The position numbers and the translations under genes are program-made. From Pandoraea oxalativorans (GTDB lineage: Bacteria > Pseudomonadota > Gammaproteobacteria > Burkholderiales > Burkholderiaceae): a stretch of DNA of 64,000 nt. The notes beneath the pieces were generated by a model. The model ran no database searches. It was not told the DNA's origin and was given only the letters and a program-made list of their open reading frames with translations. The stretch lies in the NCBI RefSeq assembly GCF_000972785.3, contig NZ_CP011518.2, forward strand, positions 558,001 to 622,000, read 5' to 3'. Position 1 is the stretch's first letter, and the number at the start of each line of letters is the position of its first letter. This document shows, in pieces, positions 9,899 through 19,519 of this stretch.

Positions 9899-10334
9899 AT
9901 TGACCTGGAACCGAGGCCTGGGTGGGGTACGCCGAAGCCGAAGTCCGCTACCGTTGACCGAAGACACACGCGGCGGGGCGAACCGCGCTGCGAGCGCCGG
10001 GCGCCCGGCGCGAGCCCCCCGTCGGAATCCGCCGGAACCGGCCCCCGAACCCCCGCGTCGCGCAGGACCGTCGGGCGAGTACACGGCGCGTCAGGCCGAT
10101 GCCGGGTTTTCAGCATTCCCGCGGTGCCCACATCGTCCCGGGCGACATCCCGGCCCCGCACCTGAACGCACACGGGGCGCACACGGGGCGCAAGCTTGCC
10201 CCCAAGGCACGCCGTGCGTGCCCTGCCAAGCAATTTTATTCGATGGCTGCGCCCCCCCCACGCGCCCCCTTGACTTCGCTTCGACGTCACTTCGGTGTCA
10301 CGACACTCGCCCTTTTTTACGTCAGGTTTGACAT
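9899..10334. other. Intergenic region upstream of first LRR gene
   Basis: No convincing ORF. A half-match to the dyad (GCACCTGA near 10157) lacks the upstream half and the -10 element. TCAGGT also occurs at about 10324, directly before the ATG at 10335, but without a second half. I see no usable promoter motif. Confidence 0.35.
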
Positions 10335-11531
10335 ATGAGCTCTTTCAAAATCACCACAAAACACTGGCTGGGTTACTTAAAACCCCCGGCTGACGATGAC
10401 ACTGACAAGCCCAACAATCAGCAAAGCCAGACGCTCGTTAAGGAACATGAGAAACAGCCAAGCGTGGAGCCATCGAACGCGGTTCTCGAACCCATTAGCC
10501 TCACGAGGCCTCACGTCGGCTCGGCGCTTCGTACGTCGTCCGACGCTGACAGAAAAAATCTGTATCGCTTGAGCAAATTAAGAAAATTGGATGTATTTGA
10601 TGTGCACATTCTCGCGCATGGGCATGTTTTTGCCCAAAAAAAGACTGTGGCCAAACTGGTTTTCTTGGGAAACACGAAGCACCCCTTATATAGCTTAGGT
10701 GCCACTTTGCCAGGCTGCGGCCTCACGCTTAGGCACCTCAAGGAAATTTCCACATTAATGGACAAACATAAGCACAGCCTGAAACAGCTGGCTCTAATAA
10801 TGCCAAAAAGTGGCTTTGGAAATTTTTTTGTTAATGCCGACTTAAGTCAATACAGCGAATCCGCGACCAAACTCACATCCCTTTTCAATGCCCTGGTTCT
10901 TTTAAGAAATTTAAAGTCACTCACGCTAAATATTAATGCATCAGCGTTTCTTGAATTTGACCAGACGCTGACCTCACTCGCCAAAACTGTGCGGCACCTG
11001 CCTAAACTGCGTGAGCTTTCTCTCGGCATATCCCTCAATATTTTCCGCGACGCGGAGATGAGGGAGCTTTTTTATAATTTGATTTATCAAGATGAGCTCG
11101 AATCACTCGCCCTGAACATTTCGCGGAGCTATAGAATCGCAGACAGGACATTGTGGGACGCCTGGGCTAACGTAAGCGAAATAAGGTCACTTAAAAATCT
11201 GACGATCGATATCTCGCAAATTCACCGCGTCGACGATAAGGTAATTGCCCATCTCGGCTGGGCTTTGTTGGACTTAAAAGAACTTAAAGAATTAAATTTG
11301 AAAATAAATTCCACTCACTGCACCACCGAGAGTATCGTTATTTTGCTACGCACCGCACGTGAACTGGAGCACCTGGAGCGATTAACCATTCATGCCGCAG
11401 GCTGTCAAAAAATTGACAAGAAACGCACCACGGCGCTCTTCACGGAGTTCGCCGAAGGGCGGCGCGTAGTGGCAACTGTCAGTTTCAAAGGTGACAAGCC
11501 GGAATTCGGACTCAAAGGCCCCCATGAATGA
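10335..11531 (+). CDS. AT-rich leucine-rich-repeat protein
   Basis: This 398-residue protein has a polar N-terminus rich in Ser, Thr, Asn and Gln (MSSFKITTKHWLGYL, then KPNNQQSQ) and no signal peptide. From about residue 90 it has irregular LRR units: NLKSLTLNINAS, LPKLRELSLGIS, ELESLALNIS, SLKNLTIDIS, ELKELNLKIN and HLERLTIHAA. LRR proteins bind other proteins; with this N-terminus a host-directed secreted protein is plausible. The C-terminal half aligns unit by unit with the 14338 product, including the motif DDKVIAHLG versus NDKVIDFLC. Base composition is far more AT-rich than the flanks, a sign of transfer. Family-level name not recognised. Confidence 0.7.
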   Translation: MSSFKITTKHWLGYLKPPADDDTDKPNNQQSQTLVKEHEKQPSVEPSNAVLEPISLTRPHVGSALRTSSDADRKNLYRLSKLRKLDVFDVHILAHGHVFAQKKTVAKLVFLGNTKHPLYSLGATLPGCGLTLRHLKEISTLMDKHKHSLKQLALIMPKSGFGNFFVNADLSQYSESATKLTSLFNALVLLRNLKSLTLNINASAFLEFDQTLTSLAKTVRHLPKLRELSLGISLNIFRDAEMRELFYNLIYQDELESLALNISRSYRIADRTLWDAWANVSEIRSLKNLTIDISQIHRVDDKVIAHLGWALLDLKELKELNLKINSTHCTTESIVILLRTARELEHLERLTIHAAGCQKIDKKRTTALFTEFAEGRRVVATVSFKGDKPEFGLKGPHE

Positions 11532-11845
11532 CCGGGCGCAACCGTGTAAATTTGCCCGCGCAACGAAATATGCGGGCACCTCGCCCCCCCTGCGCAGGCA
11601 TGAGGTCGGGATCGGCGGCAGGCGGCATCGCGCCTGGCGTCACCCCGTCGCCGGTGAACGCCCTACACGCGACTGACGGTCTGCCCGGCGCGTCTTGCGC
11701 CTTGACCGGTCGCGCGGCGCACCGTTGCGCGCCGTCCTGCGGTACGGCATCTCCGAGGGGTTCCGGTCACGCACGCAGCGCCACAGCAAAGGTGATGCGG
11801 GCGCTTTGGGTGTCAGCCTTTCGAGCCGGTCCTGCAAGGTCAGAC
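11532..11845. other. Gap between LRR gene and IS66 remnant
   Basis: About 310 bases with only short frame-switching ORFs. No transposase motif or dyad is seen. Confidence 0.4.
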
Positions 11846-12720
11846 TCACGCCTGGCGAAAAAAGTCGCCGCTACGCAAGCGTCCCTGCAACATAAGCACT
11901 CGATGGGTACCGGGGATCGGGTTGTTGACGCACCGGACAAGGGTGGTGGGCGACCGGGGCTCGATCTTGGCGGTGTCAGGCAGTGGCTGCGCCACGTTCC
12001 CTGGCGGCACCCCGTCGAGCCGATCGGCCGGGTGATCGGCCGGGTGATCGGCAATGCGCTCAAGCACATAGGCGAGGTACGCTTGCGGGTTAATGCCGTT
12101 CAAGCGCGCCGTGCCGAGCAGGCTTTACACAGCCGCAGCACGCTCACCGCCCGAGGCGGCGCCGGCAACCGGGTCATTGCGGCGGCCAATCGCCACGCCG
12201 CGCAGCGCACGCTCGGCCATCAGGTTATCGATCTGCGCCCGCCCGTCCTCGCAGTCATACGCGGGCGCGGGCCGGCGGTTCAGGGCGTACGGAATCGCGC
12301 GGACGGTGTCGGACTTTGCGCAGAGTGTTGGCGGCACGGGTGCGTACCACTGCCGTAACGCTTCGAGCCGAGGTACGGCCCGTACCCGTCGCACTTGCCG
12401 CCGCACTTGCCGTCGCTCGTCCGCCGGTTTGCCCCGGATTTCGGCTTCTATGCGAGATATGGCTCGCCGAGGCGGCGCAGCGCTTCTTATGTAATGGCGT
12501 TGGAACATACCGTATGCAGCTCGCACGTCTTGCGTCGCGCGTGCGCCATGCACGCCGCTTCGCGGATGCTGCCGTGCTCAAAGAGCGGCGCGTCACCGGC
12601 AAACGCATCGGCTTGCCGCACCCCGCCAAAGCTTGCCGGATGTCGCTGCGGGTGCTCACCCCGTCGATCGGGCGTGCAAGCAACCGCGTTTGCCTAACTG
12701 CCCGGACACCCGCATAAATA
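11846..12720 (-). pseudogene. IS66-family transposase (TnpC) remnant
   Basis: On the minus strand, fragments of TnpC run from about 12550 down to 11930. They include IEAEIRGKPADERR, LCAKSDTVRAIPYALNR, DDGRAQIDNLMAERALRGVA-like text and MNGINPQAYLAYVLERIADHP. The usual IDN-motif region is recognisable, but the frame breaks several times. A short duplication of a CCGGGTGATCGG unit lies near 12020-12050. Only the C-terminal half of the transposase is present. Confidence 0.78.
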
Positions 12721-12860
12721 TGGGTGGCGAAGCGAGGGGGATTCGAGCCGCCGACAGGCCATTAAGCGCGGGCGGGGGCGCGGAGCCCGGTGTCGCAAAG
12801 GATGCCCGGCAAGCGTGTTTAACGACTCCCGGCATGGTGCCATTGCAGCAAGCCTATGAA
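12721..12860. other. Gap with a possible tRNA 3'-end-like fragment
   Basis: On the minus strand about 12721-12755 reads CTCGAATCCCCC followed by CTCGCTTCGCCACC, resembling a tRNA T-arm and acceptor end. No 5' half is found, so it is not a functional tRNA; it could be an attachment-site relic or chance. Confidence 0.2.
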
Positions 12861-12861
12861 T

Positions 12862-13275
12862 TTAAAGACCACTGATTCCACGAATAGCAGGCCAACGCAC
12901 AGCCTGATGCAGGATGTTGGCCGCCAACGAAAGCCGCGCCGCTGTCGCGGCCAGACGCGTGTCTCTGGTCCATAAAGCCGCCCCCGGCGTTAAACGCGTC
13001 GCGGCCAGCAGATGCACGTCCACGTAGCCAATCCCGCATCCAAAGAGGGTTTGCTCACCCACGAAGCGCTGCACCTCTTCGTGCGTGGCCACGGTCACGC
13101 GAGGCAGATCCCCCAGCGTTGAAATCACAAGCTCACGGTTCTTCAAGCTTCCGAGAGCAAGTTCACCGATGACGTACGGATGCACCAGCACTCGTCCGGT
13201 CTCAAGCAACCGGACGAGTGCCGCATCACCCGCGCGCAAGTGATCAATCCACACTGACGTGTCGACCAGAATCAT
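12862..13275 (-). CDS. vapC: VapC-type PIN-domain toxin ribonuclease
   Basis: This 137-residue PIN protein has the expected acidic residues. They are the Asp in MILVDTSVW, the Glu in VIGELALGSL, the Asp in YVDVHLLAA and the Asp in LWTRDTRL. VapC toxins are Mg-dependent RNases that cleave tRNA or rRNA and are held inactive by VapB. The ATG overlaps the antitoxin stop codon (ATGA), as usual in these operons. Length and motifs look intact, so the toxin is probably functional. It is transcribed away from the second LRR gene. Confidence 0.9.
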   Translation of the reverse strand: MILVDTSVWIDHLRAGDAALVRLLETGRVLVHPYVIGELALGSLKNRELVISTLGDLPRVTVATHEEVQRFVGEQTLFGCGIGYVDVHLLAATRLTPGAALWTRDTRLAATAARLSLAANILHQAVRWPAIRGISGL

Positions 13276-13469
13276 GCAGGCTGCGTTTGGCGTCGAGGAA
13301 TGTCACCAAGGTCAGCCTCGGTTCCCCCCAAACGCGCCAAGCGGCGGGCGCTTTCACGCTCGATCAACGCCTTGAGTGCCTCGCGGATCAGCGCCGATTT
13401 TTCCTGCAAGCCGGTGAAGGCTTGAGCCTTCGCCAAAAGATCATCATCAAGCGCCAAAGTCGTCCGCAT
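13272..13469 (-). CDS. vapB: VapB-type antitoxin, ribbon-helix-helix
   Basis: This 65-residue protein begins MRTTLALDDDLLAKAQAFTG, a ribbon-helix-helix DNA-binding fold typical of VapB antitoxins. It is followed by SALIREALKALIERESARRL and a polar tail that would wrap the toxin. The longer open frame is rejected because it would run through the promoter. It binds VapC and represses the shared promoter. It overlaps vapC by four bases. Confidence 0.88.
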   Translation of the reverse strand: MRTTLALDDDLLAKAQAFTGLQEKSALIREALKALIERESARRLARLGGTEADLGDIPRRQTQPA

Positions 13470-13489
13470 GGTTCGCCCCGTTAACAGTC

Positions 13490-13530
13490 CAACGGCACGA
13501 TTATAGCATCGAATGATGTTTAATTTCGTG
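13490..13530 (-). promoter_or_regulatory. Likely vapBC promoter
   Basis: On the minus strand a perfect TATAAT lies at about 13500-13505, roughly 30 bases before the vapB start codon. A conserved -35 is not evident. Confidence 0.5.
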
Positions 13531-13582
13531 CCCATCGATCCGCGCATCTCGTCGTCCAACGTCGCGTTCCCCATTCCAAACG

Positions 13583-14337
13583 AGAAGAGGCGAAGCTCCC
13601 GACCTCCCTCCCAACCACCCTACATGCGACGGTATGTAAGCCTCAGAAGAAGCGTCCCTATTGAGGCTGTTGATGTGCAACGATGCCTGGCGGTTCAAGA
13701 CCGGTTCGGCATATTTCGTCACCTGCTGACACTCGGCCGCACGGTGGCAAGCACGGTGTTGCACGACTTAGGCGTTTTGCAACGCGATACGCTCGAGCAG
13801 AAGCGCCCGGTGTGCGTCCGCGTGTGCGTCCGTGAAAGGGGTCCTCGCCAAGGTCCCTTTTCGACGACCCTGTTGATGACGAAATCGGTAGGTTAACGCT
13901 CACTTCCGAAAGAAAAACACATTTTTACAGAGTAAAAGCCATTTATGGTCGTCGGCGTGCCTACCTTCCCCAGGACGAATATGTGGTTCCGCGCTTCCTC
14001 TTCCTTTTGACATCCCAGTGTGCGGGGACGAACGTTCGCCACGTACGCCACGTGGCACGCGCACGAACCCGCCGCGATGTGCTCGCCATCGAGCGCCCCA
14101 CTGATGCGTCGCTTTGCGGCGGAAACAATCAGCGCGACCCGTACTGTGTCCATAAGAGCCTGCGGGGGAGTCGTCCTGCTGCTCGTGTTCGGCGTGTATT
14201 TATCTCAGTTGCGCCTTCGCAAGGCGATGACGCTACTCCCTTAGCGATTATGACTGTCAGCATTTCATACCCAAGCAAGGACGGCCATCCGTAATAGGGT
14301 CCCCATTCACCGGTACTTATTTTTCCGGAGTTGAACT
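13583..14337. other. Gap upstream of second LRR gene
   Basis: Short ORFs only. Composition becomes AT-richer from about 13900, marking the edge of the transferred LRR segment. A good GGAG site lies just before 14338. No dyad promoter was found; the nearest look-alike (TCAGCATTTCA near 14256) shares only the first four bases and lacks the -10. Confidence 0.35.
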
Positions 14338-15627
14338 ATGCAGGTATCGTTAGTGAGTTACAGCATGACCATTGACGAATGGGGCGCCGGTGAGTTGGCG
14401 GCCAAGGTGAACGATAAACACTGTGCCCCTCTGGACTTGCCCCACGGCGTCGGGATCAATGACGTGGCGCAAGAAAAGAATCTATACATTAATAGTCTCG
14501 ATGTCTCATTCAATAGTCTAACCTACGACCCAGACTTACCCTTGAGCGCGCAAGGACTTGACCCTTCTTTCACATGTGGATTCAAGCGGCCATTGCATCG
14601 TTTACGAGTCCAATTTCGAGGCGTAGAAATTTCTCAAAATCACCTCAGTGAATTAGCAAAATTCATACGACGCAACAAGAATTCTATTAAAAGCATAGAA
14701 GTCAGCGTGCTGGATAGCACACCCCAAAACCTCGACGCACGGATCATTAAACCACTGATTAAGGCGATAGAAGAAATAAAAGATTTGCATGCTTTTGTGC
14801 TTAATCTAAATTCGTCGCGCTTCAATCGGCAGCACACAAACTTTGAATCACTAAGGTCTTTGGGAAATGCTTTACGATGCCTTCCCATGCTTGAATATCT
14901 AGCGGTCGGCGTAGATACCAATAGTTTTTCTCAAAGATCATTTGATAGACTATTTTATAATTTATCATACACACCAAAACTAAAATCGGTTGTCTTTGAT
15001 TTCCAGAACAGCTGGGGAATTGGCTGCGGTGATTTCTGCAAATATATGGCCGATTTGCAAAAATTGCCTTGCTTGGAGGAATTGACTCTCTATCTTGGCG
15101 ACAATCTTCACGTCAACGATAAGGTAATTGATTTTTTATGCGCTTCTTTGCGTCATCTGCCCAAGCTAAGAATGTTGAGCATAGACATTGATCGCACCGA
15201 TTGCACCATCGAAAGTTTCGAGGAAATAGCCACGACTGTGCATTCGTTGCAAAACGTATCACTTGAGATTTCAGCTGTGCGAGATGAAATACGCATAGCA
15301 AATCGCGGAGCAGAGGACGAAGCAACGCCCGCAGAAAAGGAAGCGGCCAAGGAAGTGGCCAAAGTCATCGAAGCAGCCAGCGGTCCAATCGATGAGATCC
15401 CGGATACCGTCGGAAAGTTTCGGCCTACGAAGCGGCCCGTCCCGAATTTGAACGATCCCGTCAAGGACTTGAACGATCCCGTCCAGGATTGGAGCGGCCC
15501 CGTCGGTTGGATCGATAGCACCGGCATGAGGAGAAAACTCGACAGATACTCCCTCGATCATTGGCGCGACGGTGTCGAAACCTCGACGCGCCGTCGTGAC
15601 CAAATAGTGTTCAATCGCCTTGCATAG
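14338..15627 (+). CDS. AT-rich leucine-rich-repeat protein, paralogue of the 10335 product
   Basis: This 429-residue protein is preceded by CCGGAG about seven bases before the ATG. It has LRR-like units from about residue 85: LHRLRVQFRGVE, DLHAFVLNLNSS, MLEYLAVGVDTN, KLKSVVFDFQNS, CLEELTLYLGDN, KLRMLSIDID and LQNVSLEIS. FDRLFYNLSYTPKLKS lines up with MRELFYNLIYQDELES in the 10335 product, and DCTIESFEEI with HCTTESIVIL. The C-terminus adds an acidic stretch and a short duplication, LNDPVKDLNDPVQDW. AT-rich and transferred in appearance. Likely a protein-binding secreted factor; the target is unknown. Confidence 0.7.
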   Translation: MQVSLVSYSMTIDEWGAGELAAKVNDKHCAPLDLPHGVGINDVAQEKNLYINSLDVSFNSLTYDPDLPLSAQGLDPSFTCGFKRPLHRLRVQFRGVEISQNHLSELAKFIRRNKNSIKSIEVSVLDSTPQNLDARIIKPLIKAIEEIKDLHAFVLNLNSSRFNRQHTNFESLRSLGNALRCLPMLEYLAVGVDTNSFSQRSFDRLFYNLSYTPKLKSVVFDFQNSWGIGCGDFCKYMADLQKLPCLEELTLYLGDNLHVNDKVIDFLCASLRHLPKLRMLSIDIDRTDCTIESFEEIATTVHSLQNVSLEISAVRDEIRIANRGAEDEATPAEKEAAKEVAKVIEAASGPIDEIPDTVGKFRPTKRPVPNLNDPVKDLNDPVQDWSGPVGWIDSTGMRRKLDRYSLDHWRDGVETSTRRRDQIVFNRLA

Positions 15628-15631
15628 CGGT

Positions 15632-15862
15632 TCACACGTCCGCTTTACCAGTCACTTTCCACGTCTGAAAAGCTTTGTCTCGTTTCATGGGTTGGATGAG
15701 TATGCGCTCGATAATGAAATTGAGCGAAATCTCCACCTCGTTCATTTCCTGATAGTCGCGCTGATAGTCGCGCTGATAGTCGCGTAACTCGGTAGGTACC
15801 GCTTGCGGTAGGTTCATCTGGCGCTTGGCCTTTTCCGGCTCACGCTTGACGATCGGGAGCAT
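15632..15862 (-). CDS. Small hypothetical protein with YQRD repeats
   Basis: This 76-residue ORF starts with MLPIVKREPEKAKRQMNLPQ, has a short repeat of DYQR units, then VEISLNFIIERILIQPM. It is convergent with the LRR gene. Its composition is plausible for a protein, but there is no family match and the ribosome site is poor. A longer frame begins at 15988 but overlaps the IS3 remnant. It may be a real small gene or a relic. Confidence 0.3.
   Translation of the reverse strand: MLPIVKREPEKAKRQMNLPQAVPTELRDYQRDYQRDYQEMNEVEISLNFIIERILIQPMKRDKAFQTWKVTGKADV
15749..15784. repeat. Three 12-bp tandem repeats
   Basis: The unit CTGATAGTCGCG occurs three times without mismatch. It keeps the minus-strand frame open, adding a four-residue unit per copy. 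Confidence 0.85.
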
Positions 15863-15971
15863 CAGGCGGGGCGACGAGCTACGCGGTGACTTCTGTGTCC
15901 TGGAGGGTTTGTGAGATCGGTCGGAAAAAGGGGAAGCCAACGTTTCGTACAATGACGAGACGGAGAGCACC

Positions 15972-17135
15972 ATGCATCGAATTCCCAAAGCGAGCTATAC
16001 CCCGGCGTTTCGTGCAGAAGCAGTCAAGCTGGCGCACGAGGTGGGCAGCAGCGCGGCGGCCGGGCGGCTGTCAATCTCGATCAAGACGCCGGCGAACCGG
16101 CAACGCTCGGACAAGGCCGCGGACCTCGCGAAGATCGGCAGCACACAACGTCCGAAGACTGAGGCCGAGTCAGCGCTGAGCCGCGTCAAGCGCGAGCTCG
16201 CAGAAGTCAAGATGGCGCGTGATCTGTAAAAAAATTTGCGGCCTACTTCGCCAGGAAGTCGCGATGAAGTACGCCACGATTGAACAGGTGCGACCCCGCT
16301 ATCCGGTGCCGACACTGTGTCGCCTGCCGAGTGGCTCGGACAGCGGATACCACGCTTGGCGGGGGCGTCAACCTTCGAGGCGAGCGCAGGCAGAGCCCCG
16401 GCCGGCAACCGAAATAAGAGCCGCTCACCGTCGCACGCGTGAAACGTTCGGTCCCGAGCGGCGGCAAAGTGAATTGGCCGGGCGCGGTTCCCGGGTTGAT
16501 GTGCATCGCATCACACGTCTCCGGAGTCAACCGGGCCTGCGTTGCCGGCAAAAGCGCAAGTGCAAGGCGACGACAAACTCGCGCCATGCTTTGCCGGTGG
16601 CACCCAACCTGTCGGTGCAATCGTGCAGCGTTCAGGCCCCCAATCGGGTTTGATGCGGTGACATCACCTGTATCGCCACTGACGAAGGCGGGCTCTATCT
16701 GGCCGGACCCAAAGACCTATGGAGCGGTGAAATTGTGGGGTGGGCGATGAGCGATCGCATGGCCAAACAGCTCGTCATGCAGGCGTTATTGCGGGCGACA
16801 AGCGCACACCGGCCGCCGGCCGGGCTGATCCAACACACCGACAGAGGGAGCCAATATTGCTCCCACGATTATCAGCAGCTGCTCGGGCAATTCCAGATGC
16901 AGGCATCGATGAGGCGCAAAGGCAATTGTTACGATAACGCCCCAATCGAATCGTTCTGGGGCACGTAAAAAACCGAGCCGGCGAATAACGCCCGTTTCGC
17001 CCCGCGAGCGCAAGCCCGACAAACGATCACTGCGTACATCGAACTGTTCTGCAATCGACAACGCATTCGGGCCCGGCGCGATGATGTATCGCCTGCGGCA
17101 TACACCGCCCGATACTTCTCCGACGAAATCACCGC
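15972..17135 (+). pseudogene. IS3-family element (OrfA and OrfB) remnant
   Basis: OrfA is nearly intact at 15972-16229, starting MHRIPKASYTPAFRAEAVKL and ending in a coiled region with LSRVKRELAEVKMARDL. OrfB follows at 16219 with several frameshifts. Its catalytic end reads LIQHTDRGSQYCSHDYQQLL, then MRRKGNCYDNAPIESFWGT and a stop at 16966-16968. Further C-terminal pieces (ITAYIELFCNRQRI) run to about 17135. The Asp and Glu of the DDE triad near the end are recognisable, but the gene is broken. Confidence 0.82.
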
Positions 17136-17413
17136 CTGATATCCCCATCCGTTGGCATACACGGATTCCGTCCGACTCAAACAAACCTCGCGCGCTGCGC
17201 CTCGTACGCCGGTGGTGCGGGTTCGGGCGCCCCTTGGCCAAAGAAATCGAGCCCGGTGGTGACCTGCGGAGCGCGCACGACGTGATGCATTTGCATGCGC
17301 TTTTACGTCGGTCATCCACGCGGCGTCGGCATCGCTTGCCACTGGACTTCCCGATGTCGAATCGCCTCCCGGCCTTCGAGCACGCGGGGTGAAGCGGCGC
17401 ACCGGTCATGACT

Positions 17414-17458
17414 TCAGGTGTCCACCTGAGTTCCGCCCCCGGCGCCCCCTCCTACGCT
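17414..17458 (+). promoter_or_regulatory. Dyad promoter (site 4 of 9)
   Basis: A perfect dyad, TCAGGTG-TC-CACCTGA, lies at 17414-17429. The hexamer position is one base further than usual and degenerate, TACGCT at 17453-17458. The gene start at 17528 lies 70 bases on. Confidence 0.65.
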
Positions 17459-17527
17459 AACGCTTTTGTGGGCGGCCCCATGCCGCCCGGCACCGGCCGT
17501 CGCCGAGGCCTGCTCGAGGAGCTCCTT

Positions 17528-19303
17528 ATGTTGAAGAAGGTCGCCAATCCCGGCACCGCGCCGGTTGACCAGCTTATGCCCATCAACGCCCCCGTCGGCG
17601 ACCCCGACGCGATGCCGGTCATCCCCCCCGACCTGCAGGACGTCCAGGCGCTGATCGAGACGCGTGAGGCGCTCCTCCGGGTGCCCGCGCTGCATAACTT
17701 GCGCGACGCGAACTTTGACGGCACGGACCCCGAGGGGGACCTCATCGGCCTTGTCGAGCTCATGCTCCACGCGCACTTCGATGACGGGCACCCGCTTGGC
17801 ACGGCGTTGGCGCCGCGCGAGACCGCGCTGATGAGCCTGGCGCGCCATCTTTCGCCCACCGGCGCGGAGGCGCTGCGGCGAAGCCTCGACCCCACCGCGC
17901 CGCCCAACGGGTTTGGCACGCACCTTAAGGAAGAGGACCGGTGGCATCTGGATGGCGCGGTGTGGTACCAAGACGCGAAGGCCTGCCTGGCGCGCGGCGA
18001 GCACGCACAGGCCGCCATCTGCTTCGAGGCCGCCGCGAAGCGCTTCGCGCATGTGCCGGGTAAGGAAACGTGGGTGGCCCACCTCCATCGCCACGCCGGG
18101 GACGCACACGCGCAGGCCGATAACCGTGTGGCCGCCGTCGTCGGATTCATTGCGGCCAGCAAGCTTGAGCTCGCGTATGCGCTCGCCCTCACCGCACGCG
18201 TGCCGCCCCAACCCAGCGACGCGGCGGCAGCCCTGGACGCCGTGACGCGGGCCACCTGCGATTTGGCGGTAGCGGCCGCCTTCTATCGAGCGTTGGAGCT
18301 GCCCAAGTTGGCCCTCGTCGTTGGCGCAGTCTCCGCCTCGGCCTTCGTGGATTTGGGGTTGTGCCCACAGGCCGCAGCCCTCCTCGACGAGATCTCCGAC
18401 ATCTGGGCCGACGTCGCAAAGATACAGTGTCAGGCCAATCAGTTCACGCTGGCCGAGGCCGCCGTCGAGCAGGCCGTGCGTGCCGCCCACAGCGCCGCGC
18501 TCGCCCATTGGGTGACGCCCGATCACCCGGCCGCCGGGCATAGCTTGGTGAAGGTGTGCGACTACGAGGCGGCCGCCGAGCTCTTCAGGTTGGAAGGCGA
18601 TCACGGCAGTGCCGGCCTGTGCTACCTGGCCATCGGACAGCACTGCGAGGCCGCCGTGGCGGCGCATCGGGGCGCGGCGCGGCCCGAGCAGGCCGACGCG
18701 GAGGCCCAGAGAGCTTTGGCGTTCTACGCGCTGGCCCGCAGCGAATTGGCCAAGGCGAGCGAAGACCCCGTCAACGCGCCTCGGTACGCCGAGGCGGCCG
18801 CCATGCTCTTCACGATAGAAGGCGATCACGGCAGTGCCGGCCTGTGCTACCTGGAAATCGGACAGCGCTGCGAGGCCGCCGTGGCAGCGCATCGGGGCGC
18901 AGGGCGGCCCGAGCAGGCCGGCGCGGAGGCCCGGAGAGCTTTGGCGTTCTACGCGCTGGCCCGCAGCGAATTGGCCAAGGCGAGCGAAGACCCCGTCAAC
19001 GCGCCTCGGTACGCCGAGGCGGCCGCCGAGCTCTTCACGATAGAAGGCGATCACGGCAGTGCCGGCCTGTGCTACCTGGCCGTCGGACAGCGCTGCGAGG
19101 CCGCCGTGGCAGAGCATCGGGGCGCGGGGCGGCCCGAGCAGGCCGGCGCGGAGGCCCAGAAAGCTTTGGCGTTCTACGCGCTGGCCCGCAGCGAATTGGC
19201 CAAGGCTCGCGAAGACCCCGTCGACGCGCCTCGGTACGCCGAGGCGGCCGCCGTCGCTCAGAGGTACTTCGAGTCCTTACTGCTCTCGTGGCAAGCGCCA
19301 TGA
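17528..19303 (+). CDS. Dyad-controlled SNAP/TPR-like repeat protein
   Basis: This 591-residue protein is soluble, Ala-rich and helical. The start at 17528 is chosen for its strong AGGAG six bases upstream; the open frame from 17408 would translate through the dyad. Residues about 150-340 resemble TPR/SNAP helices (CLARGEHAQAAICFEAAAKRF). Residues about 348-573 are three near-identical 75-residue repeats, each with EGDHGSAGLCYL, GQRCEAAVAAH and ALAFYALARSELAKA. A segment RHLSPTGAEALRRSL resembles EHLSPVGKEAVLHTL in the 33839 product, which also has SNAP-like helices. Such scaffolds bind proteins; mimicry of a trafficking adaptor is speculative. Confidence 0.68.
   Translation: MLKKVANPGTAPVDQLMPINAPVGDPDAMPVIPPDLQDVQALIETREALLRVPALHNLRDANFDGTDPEGDLIGLVELMLHAHFDDGHPLGTALAPRETALMSLARHLSPTGAEALRRSLDPTAPPNGFGTHLKEEDRWHLDGAVWYQDAKACLARGEHAQAAICFEAAAKRFAHVPGKETWVAHLHRHAGDAHAQADNRVAAVVGFIAASKLELAYALALTARVPPQPSDAAAALDAVTRATCDLAVAAAFYRALELPKLALVVGAVSASAFVDLGLCPQAAALLDEISDIWADVAKIQCQANQFTLAEAAVEQAVRAAHSAALAHWVTPDHPAAGHSLVKVCDYEAAAELFRLEGDHGSAGLCYLAIGQHCEAAVAAHRGAARPEQADAEAQRALAFYALARSELAKASEDPVNAPRYAEAAAMLFTIEGDHGSAGLCYLEIGQRCEAAVAAHRGAGRPEQAGAEARRALAFYALARSELAKASEDPVNAPRYAEAAAELFTIEGDHGSAGLCYLAVGQRCEAAVAEHRGAGRPEQAGAEAQKALAFYALARSELAKAREDPVDAPRYAEAAAVAQRYFESLLLSWQAP
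18571..19245 (+). repeat. Three 225-bp tandem repeats in coding sequence
   Basis: Copies start at 18571, 18796 and 19021, each beginning GCGGCCGCC and running 225 bp in frame. A partial unit starts at 19246. The copies differ at only a few positions, so they arose recently. Confidence 0.92.
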
Positions 19304-19519
19304 CCCCGGCGACCCGGTGACCGTCCCCGCCGCCACGCCTGGCGGGCGCTTAGCGCCCCCCGGGCCGCCCGGAGACGCCGGCGGCGCCATCGTGACGGTA
19401 AGCTCAGGTCGGTTGGTTGACAACGAGCCAAGGCGCCATGGCGGATCCGGCGCAGGAAGCAACGCCCCTTACGCCACCATGGTTTTTTGCAGGCCCACTC
19501 ACTGCTTGGGCAAACTGCA

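Noticed and set aside
10150..10165. Half-dyad GCACCTGA before the first LRR gene
   Set aside because: The gene-distal half, which is the most conserved part in true sites, is absent and no -10 hexamer follows at 22 nt.
17414..19117. 567-residue minus-strand ORF antisense to the TPR-like gene
   Set aside because: It is a shadow of the GC-rich repeat gene; it runs into the dyad promoter and lacks a ribosome site or protein-like composition.
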